Origin: Mactromeris polynyma
Taxonomy: Eukaryota > Mollusca > Bivalvia > Venerida > Mactridae
Direction of reading: 5' to 3'
DNA length: 64,000 bases
Assembly (NCBI GenBank): GCA_032209605.1
Contig: JASFXZ010000037.1
Location: forward strand, 3,844,001-3,908,000
Shown here: piece by piece, positions 58,402-64,000 of the stretch
Numbering within the stretch: position 1 is the first letter of the stretch
Layout of the letters: each line of letters begins with the position of its first letter
Position numbers and translations under genes: made by a program
The notes under the pieces: generated by a model
Seen by the model: the letters and a program-made list of their open reading frames with translations, nothing else
The model's database searches: none
Told to the model about the DNA's origin: nothing

Positions 58402-59084
58402 CGAACAATAAAACAGAATCAGCTTGTGTATACTTCGAAATTGCAAATATTTCATCAAAATTCACCAAAAATAAAAACGGAATTTACGAATAAATACACG
58501 ATATTGGGACCAATGTCTTGGACGAACGGTATCACCATTATCTATATGTATCCAGGGTAAATATATTGTAAATACAGCTATTGTATATATTTCAGTTTAG
58601 CTATCGGCGAAATTAAATGACATGTAGTGCACATGTTCTTACACAAGAATCCTAGTCTCATACACAGTTTGTACGATTGATGGCGGTCATTAGATCCTGT
58701 ATTGTCAGTATTTGACAGTGGAACTTCATCATTCATACCAACATTCTATGTATGGGTTCTACACAATGAGGAGGCTTAACACTATAACTCAATCAGTAGC
58801 CAAACAGAAAATGCTCACAATTGTTTCCGGATATTATAGTTGAGTGAGATATTGCCGGTCCATTCTGGTTAAACGTGACATGATGGACAATATATGAGTA
58901 AAGTGTATTACGTACGTCATAAGCTTTTTCAAAAAGAAACAAGGAATGTCTTTAAAAGAGATAAGCGGTGTAGATAGAAAGATGTCTTTGAGTATGTTAA
59001 ATGAATAAATGTAATCCTTACAAAAATTAATTCGGATCTATATATACTATAATCATCAAGGTCATTCGATATGTGCTGAAACAT
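58402..59084. other. Intergenic, no feature seen
   Basis: AT-rich linker. Confidence 0.5.
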
Positions 59085-59285
59085 ATTGACTACTTCCGCA
59101 AAATTCGAACTGTTAACGAACGCACATCTTACAAAAAACCCGTTTGGTGCCTCTTGTGTAAACGTAAACCCCGTGTGGTGCCTCTTGTGTGAAAGTATGA
59201 TTGGTCAGATTGTAAAAAGCCCGCATCGAGGACAACATTTGGATGGTCAAAATGTAGGTAAAAATCAATGTTCGCCGAAAAACGA
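59085..59285. mobile_element. R2 family, copy 2
   Basis: Shares 'gtttggtgcctct', 'gtcaaaatgtaggt' and 'ttcgccgaaaaacgaatc' with the copy at 52075. 'Gtgcctcttgtgt' is present twice here. Confidence 0.45.
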
Positions 59286-59673
59286 ATCAACTCAATAACT
59301 TGTGATATTTAAGGTAAGATAACAAAATCACAAATAAATCAGGTGTCATGTCTTCCCAAATATTACTTTAATATGCATAACTCATGCTTAAAACCATTAT
59401 GCTGAACAAAACCCAGGCTGAATTATCCAATATTCCACACAGAATCACATTGCATGAGGAGACAGTGTTTGGCACAGAGACGTCAAACTAAGTAAACTAT
59501 TCTGATCAATTTTCCTTACAGTCCCAAGAGTATAATTAGCCAGCACTGAAATTATTTTTTAGGAGATAAATATGTAAACAGATCGATATGTATCTCATTT
59601 GTAACAAACTTTAAGAAGATCTGAATATCTGATAAGTCTAAGGGAAGATCTAGGCGAGAAATTACAACCGATA
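59286..59673. other. Intergenic, no feature seen
   Basis: Nothing recognised before the 14-bp array. Confidence 0.5.
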
Positions 59674-60664
59674 CTCAACATTTTGCACTCACCATCTTGC
59701 ACTCACCACCTTGCACTCACCACCTTGCACTCACCACCTTGCACTTACCATCTTGTACTCACCATCTTGCACTCACCATCTTGCACTCACCACCTTGCAC
59801 TCAACATCTTGCACTCACCACCTTGCACTCACCACCTTGCACTCACCATCTTGCACTCACCACCTTGCACTCACCACCTTGCACTCATCACCTTGCACTC
59901 ACCACCTTGCACTCACCACCTTGCACTTACCATCTTGCACTCACCATCTTGCACTCACCATCTTGCACTCACCACCTTGCACTCACCACCTTGCACTTAC
60001 CATCTTGCACTCACCATCTTGCACTCACCATATTGCACTCACCACCTTGCACTCACCACCTTGCACTTACCATCTTGCACTCACCATCTTGCACTCACCA
60101 TCTTGCACTCACCATCTTGCACTCACCACCTTGCACTCACCACCTTGCACTCACCACCTTGCACTCAACATCTTGCACTCACCACCTTGCACTCAAAATC
60201 TTGCACTCACCACCTTGCACTCACCATCTTGCACTCGCCACCTTGCACTCACCACCTTGCACTCACCATCTTGCACTCACAACCTTGCACTGAACATTTT
60301 GCACTCACCATCTTGCACTCACAACCTTGCACCCACAACCTTGCACTCACCATCTTGCACTCACCACCTTGCACTCACCATCTTGCACTCACCATCTTGC
60401 ACTCACCATCTTGCACTCAACATCTTGCACTCACCATCTTGCACTCACCATATTGCACTCACCACCTTGCACTCACCATCTTGCACTCAACATCTTGCAC
60501 TCACCATCTTTCACTCGCCATCTTGCACTCACCACCTTGCACTCAACATCTTGCACTCGCCATCTTGCACTCGCCATCTTGTACTCAACATCTTGCACTC
60601 ACCATCTTGCACTCACCACCTTGCACTCAACATCTTGCACTCACCATCTTGCACTCAACACTCT
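59674..60664. repeat. 14-bp minisatellite, about 70 copies
   Basis: The unit is 'cttgcactcaccat' or 'cttgcactcaccac', with rarer aacat, ttacc and cgcc versions. Length is almost constant for nearly 1 kb. Because 14 bases is not a multiple of three, all three plus frames translate to the same 14-residue cycle and stay open. This explains the 327- and 332-codon frames without invoking a gene. Confidence 0.97.
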
Positions 60665-60817
60665 GATGTCAACATTTACTCTACTGAGTCTGGGGATTTG
60701 AGTGAATGAAAGTAATATCAATACTAACTGAGTGCGAGTATTATTTTTGGAAGCACTTTCGCAGAGGTTTGAGTGTGAATCTTAATTTGAGTGCAAGTTA
60801 TAAGTACTGAATGTAGA

Positions 60818-60900
60818 CCTGGGTTCGAATCTCGGTAGCGCCTTTGACCGATTTTTCATATTCCTCAAAACATGACTTTATTTTTATATAATGATTATAA
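60818..60900 (+). mobile_element. tRNA-derived SINE, copy B (5' truncated)
   Basis: 'Gggttcgaatctc' is a B-box remnant (60822-60834). It is followed by 'gatttttcatattcctcaaa' and 'acatgactttatttttata', which match the tail of the SINE at 8899-9008 with about four differences in 33 bp. No A box remains. Confidence 0.6.
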
Positions 60901-62454
60901 TCAAGACTTACCCTGCAATATCAGATTCGCACTCGTTGGAAGCAGGACACAACGAACACTAAGCACACAGAAAGAATTTTTATTCACACTTGACACTCTA
61001 ATTCCAAAACTCAGACTCGTCAGAGTAAATCATGAACATATGTTAAGAATTTACATTGCCAGTTGTGGCTAACAGTTAATCTCGTAAAAGCCTTAATTTG
61101 TGACCTTCGGATTGCATTCTAATTCATAACAGTTCGATCTTTGAAATCAATATACAAATGTACGTACATTAATCGCGGCATATTTAGTTATTTGATGGTC
61201 TTTAAATTTTCCGGTTTTAGTGATTTATTAGGTTAGACGGTTGCGATAATTTATAAGTAGTCAATCATTTATTGGCCATTCACGTATTGCCCCGGTGAAG
61301 GTTAGACTTTCAAATATGTGTCGGTCTGTTGGTCACCATAGGGAAGTCATATATTTCTCAGTCTACTAGATCTTTTAGATTACATAATAAGATAAGTAAT
61401 TCAAGCATACGTATTACTGAGACTTTGGCATACTCAGTAGTTAACAATAGGCGAGTGTCTCTCACATTTGCTGCTTCAGTTCATACTTGCAAAGTCTTTT
61501 TTGATGAGCTATAGCGTCTCATTGCTATCATCGTCATACGGATGATTATATCTATGTTGTACTATAGTATGGGTCGTTGTGCAAGAGCTGGTGGTTTAAG
61601 AGAATATATGAATACACTTGATATTGTTGTGTTGAATTGGGAAACATTTGGTCTAAGACGGGTCGCAGATAGGACATCGGAATGTGTTCAAGAGTAATGT
61701 CGCATGTTTGCAGCGTAAACTTCTACTTACATGGCTGCCCTATACTTACCATAGGTCGTGTGTTCTTGAGAGAATGGCTGATCATATCGTTGAATGGTTC
61801 GAAACATAAACAAACCAAATGTTCGTGTCACAGTGGACCGAATTAAAGAAGGTAAATATCTTCAAACCGCATACATCCAAATCTTGTAAAGGCGTATTGC
61901 GTGTGCAAACATTTGTTGGATATCAAACAGATTTAAGGTTCTTAAAGTCACTTTTTTACATTTAAATAAGAAACTCCAATGGAGTTCAATAGTCAGAAGG
62001 TACGTGTTTAATGATACAATTCAGAGTTTGAAATTTAATACAGTAGGTGCAAAATTTATTATATCCATGTACAGACTATACCAAATATAGAATCAAATAG
62101 CTTGAGGAGAATTTAATGTATTTTAATGGTCTCGTACAAATCCGCTCAGTTTCATATAACAATTTCATCTCACCATTATGATCATTGTTATATGACTATT
62201 CCGTCTAAAGGTCGTATACAACAGACATACAAGAGCATGGTAATTCTAACACACTTCGGCATTTGCACAAGAGACTGCGTGTCTATCCGTGCAAAGTTTA
62301 TTACAATCTCATGCATATTTAATGTTAACAGAGTACAAAGTAGGAAGGTTTAGCAAACACACAACATTAACCATTATATAAGAGCAATGGTAGCAAGCTC
62401 TGACATTTGTAGGTAGATTGTTGAAAGCGAAGCAAGCATACGCTGCGTATGTTA
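60901..62454. other. Intergenic, no feature seen
   Basis: About 1.5 kb of AT-rich sequence. Frames of 60-75 codons here have no recognised content. Confidence 0.45.
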
Positions 62455-62633
62455 GATAGATATATTTATTTCAACATACAATGTACAATTTACATGGCAA
62501 TATAAATTAAGACATATATTAGTAAAAGCAATATGTATGAATCAATAAAGCTTCTATCAGTGACGTCATTTCAAGAAAACGCAACATGTGATGTCACTAT
62601 TTGCAAGCAGGAAACAATATTTCCTCCATATGG

Positions 62634-62867
62634 CTACTTAGAATGCAACCTACATTTTCAGCCAATGAAATGACAGAACGGCTCCCGTTAAGTACTATAC
62701 GCTTATTCATTATGAATTTCGACTATTCGCGGGCTTTTTAAGCTCCGCCTACTACGAATCTTGGTGAGCGTTATTATATTTGGAAATTTACTATTCTTGT
62801 CCGTTATAGTTTTTATTTGAAATTTGCATGCGTATCGGCCAATCAAAATGTAGGTTACATTCTAAGT
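62634..62867. mobile_element. Nested MITE (CTTAGAATG termini)
   Basis: 'Cttagaatgcaacctacatt' at the left and inverted 'aatgtaggttacattctaag' at the right are TIRs of about 28 bp with two or three mismatches. The body holds 'gctttttaagctccgccta', whose inverse is the 'ggcggagctt' motif also at 34.6 kb. Confidence 0.65.
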
Positions 62868-62870
62868 CAA

Positions 62871-63000
62871 TTAGTAGATATTAAGTAAAATCTTATTGGT
62901 TAAGAAGAGGGCTCGCTCGCTATGCTCGCTATGCTCGCTACGCTCGCTACGCCCGCTACGCCCCTTCTTAATCAATAAGATTTTACTTAAAATCTACTAA
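62871..63000. repeat. Hairpin with 40-bp arms and a 9-bp repeat in the loop
   Basis: The left arm 62871-62911 ('ttagtagatattaagtaaaa', 'tcttattggttaagaag') mirrors 62961-63000 with few mismatches. The 49-bp spacer is a 9-bp tandem repeat ('gctcgctat' / 'gctcgctac', about 5 copies), strongly GC-rich against the AT-rich arms. Confidence 0.85.
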
Positions 63001-63542
63001 CTATTACTTCGTTTTCTTATTGCCATATGGGGCAAATATTGCTTACTGTCAGTACATTGTGACGTCATACGTATATGACGTTTTCTGGAAATGACGTCAC
63101 TTAAAAAAGAGATTAGAAATCGTACAGCAGCGCTCAAATAAATAATTTAGATGGCAATATAAAATTAAGACATATATTAGTAAAAAACACTATATATGAA
63201 TCAATAAAGCCATATCAATCAACATTGTATGTTAAGGATAACACAAAAAAAAGTTCAAGTAAAAACTCTTATTTCCATTGTGGTCCTTAATGCATAGTAT
63301 TGTGTGACATAGGAATACTTTTAAGGTATATATTAAGTTATTTCATTAAGTTTATCAAAGAAAGACATTAAGTTACATAAATTATACACAAATAGTTAAA
63401 ACGATAAAATAATAAGTTATCCCAGACAGAATAAAGAATAAAAAGCTAAACAAATAAACTGAACAATGAAGTAAGTTACGAATTATTAAAACTGTAAAAT
63501 GGTAAGACAATAAATTATTTTAATCGAGCTTAAATATGTATT

Positions 63543-63752
63543 TTAACCTTGCTTTTGAAAGAAAAAAATACTTTTGTCATCCCTCACATCTTGTGGTAGA
63601 CAACAGCCATTGAAAGCAATATATTTCTTTCCAAAACCTTTGCATATAGGAATTGCAAATCTGTTACATTCTGAAATTTCTTGTTCCATCAGCATTAACT
63701 CTAAACCTTGTAGATAGTTATGAATTTCACTGATATCGGTAAATAGATTATG
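63543..63752 (-). pseudogene. LINE-type reverse transcriptase ORF, C-terminal remnant
   Basis: A minus-strand frame of 69 codons ends at TAA (63543-63545). Its end reads KKYIAFNGCCLPQDVRDDKS, then IFFFQKQG, resembling the C-terminal 'G..lWN.LP..ir...s...FK' pattern of LINE ORF2 proteins (family knowledge). A stop (63753-63755) lies just upstream, and protein-like codons (KFVWVFTS) continue beyond it, so the gene is broken. No catalytic part is present in the window. Confidence 0.4.
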
Positions 63753-63833
63753 TTAAGACGTAAAGACCCAGACAAATTTGTTTTGCGTTCTTCCCTCGAT
63801 ATATCTCTCTTATCGTCCATCCACCAAATAAGT

Positions 63834-64000
63834 CAATTAGTCATGTTTACACAGTACCCATACAAAGGACAATCACATAAACTTAGTCATGTGTATACAG
63901 TACCCATACAAAGGACAATCACACAAACTTAGTCATGTTTACACAGTACCCATACAAAGGACAATCACATAAACTTAGTCATGTTTACACAGTACCCATA
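63834..64000. repeat. 46-bp minisatellite, at least 3.6 copies, cut by window end
   Basis: 'Tcatgtttacacagtaccca' recurs at 63841, 63887, 63933 and 63979, a 46-bp period, with 'tacaaaggacaatcaca' between. The array continues past the window. Confidence 0.95.

Larger units (their letters stand above)
62559..63137. mobile_element. MITE with CRE palindromes, copy 2, carrying a nested insertion
   Basis: The left part ('tgacgtcatttcaaga', 'catgtgatgtcactatttgc', 'aggaaacaatat') and right part ('cttcgttttcttattgcc', 'atatggggcaaat', 'aaatgacgtcactt', 'cagcagcgctca') match the copy at 23375-23602. About 365 bp of unrelated sequence is inserted between 'ctccatatgg' and 'attacttcg'. The outer left TIR (gagcgct...) is missing. 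TGACGTCA occurs in both ends, and 'gtgacgtcatacg' adds one more CRE-like site. Confidence 0.75.
62455..63752 (-). mobile_element. Degraded LINE 3' part, interrupted by a MITE
   Basis: Read on the minus strand: a LINE-like C-terminal coding remnant (63752-63543), about 340 bp of 3' UTR, the CRE-type MITE (63137-62559), and more UTR ending 'tgttgaaataaatatatct' near 62465, a polyadenylation-type end with a short TATC tail. A stretch of about 58 bp ('atggcaatataaa', 'taagacatatattagtaaaa') is present on both sides of the MITE (62503-62560 and 63149-63206). Confidence 0.45.

Noticed and set aside
57406..58560. 384-codon plus-strand frame with non-repeat ends
   Set aside because: Five frames are open over the same array and the short non-repeat ends show no motif, so there is no reason to choose this one as a gene.
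59683..60709. 327- and 332-codon plus-strand frames
   Set aside because: A 14-bp unit gives the same peptide cycle in all three frames; this is a property of the repeat.

Overview
This window is eukaryotic, non-coding, repeat-rich DNA. It is AT-rich and has no compact operons, no ribosome-binding-site-led genes and no convincing intact host gene. Instead it holds tandem minisatellites, short inverted-repeat transposons (MITEs), tRNA-headed SINE pieces, LINE 3' ends and simple intergenic sequence. A decayed array at about 1.7-2.1 kb carries phrases such as 'aatcagaacttcat' and 'aaactgggtca', which I associate from memory with repeats common in bivalve and other mollusc genomes. A marine or freshwater mollusc is therefore my best guess (inference, moderate to low confidence).

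Layout. 0-7.2 kb: a 67-bp x 8 array, the decayed mollusc-type repeat, a hAT-like MITE, then a 38-bp minisatellite broken by two copies of one DNA transposon inserted in opposite orientation. Each transposon copy keeps a TATA box and the start of the same basic protein. 7.2-16 kb: plain intergenic DNA, a tRNA-derived SINE, the first copy of a seven-copy interspersed family (called R3 here), and 33-bp and 32-bp arrays. 16-28 kb: the densest transposon area, with two more tRNA-like heads, the four-copy family R1 (three copies here), a pogo-like MITE, a perfect 53-bp-arm hairpin, a long-TIR MITE whose end has been amplified into a 97-bp array, a MITE with CRE palindromes, a 49-bp array, a possible broken ORF and a LINE 3' end. 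28-44 kb: large arrays of 58, 25, 64, 34, 54, 39 and 57 bp, and an imperfect hairpin. 44-52 kb: MITEs, a LINE 3' end, and 57- and 48-bp arrays. 52-64 kb: a 3.1-kb 36-bp array, 54-bp and 14-bp arrays, a second SINE copy, a nested MITE-in-MITE with a hairpin, a degraded LINE C-terminus, and a 46-bp array running off the window end.

By my boundaries the tandem arrays cover about 19 kb (30%) of the window. Nearly all long ORFs here lie inside arrays and are explained by unit lengths divisible by three. Nothing forms a metabolic pathway or gene system. The coherent story is genomic: transposon insertion into arrays, arrays starting at transposon ends, higher-order duplication within arrays, and stacked non-autonomous elements.
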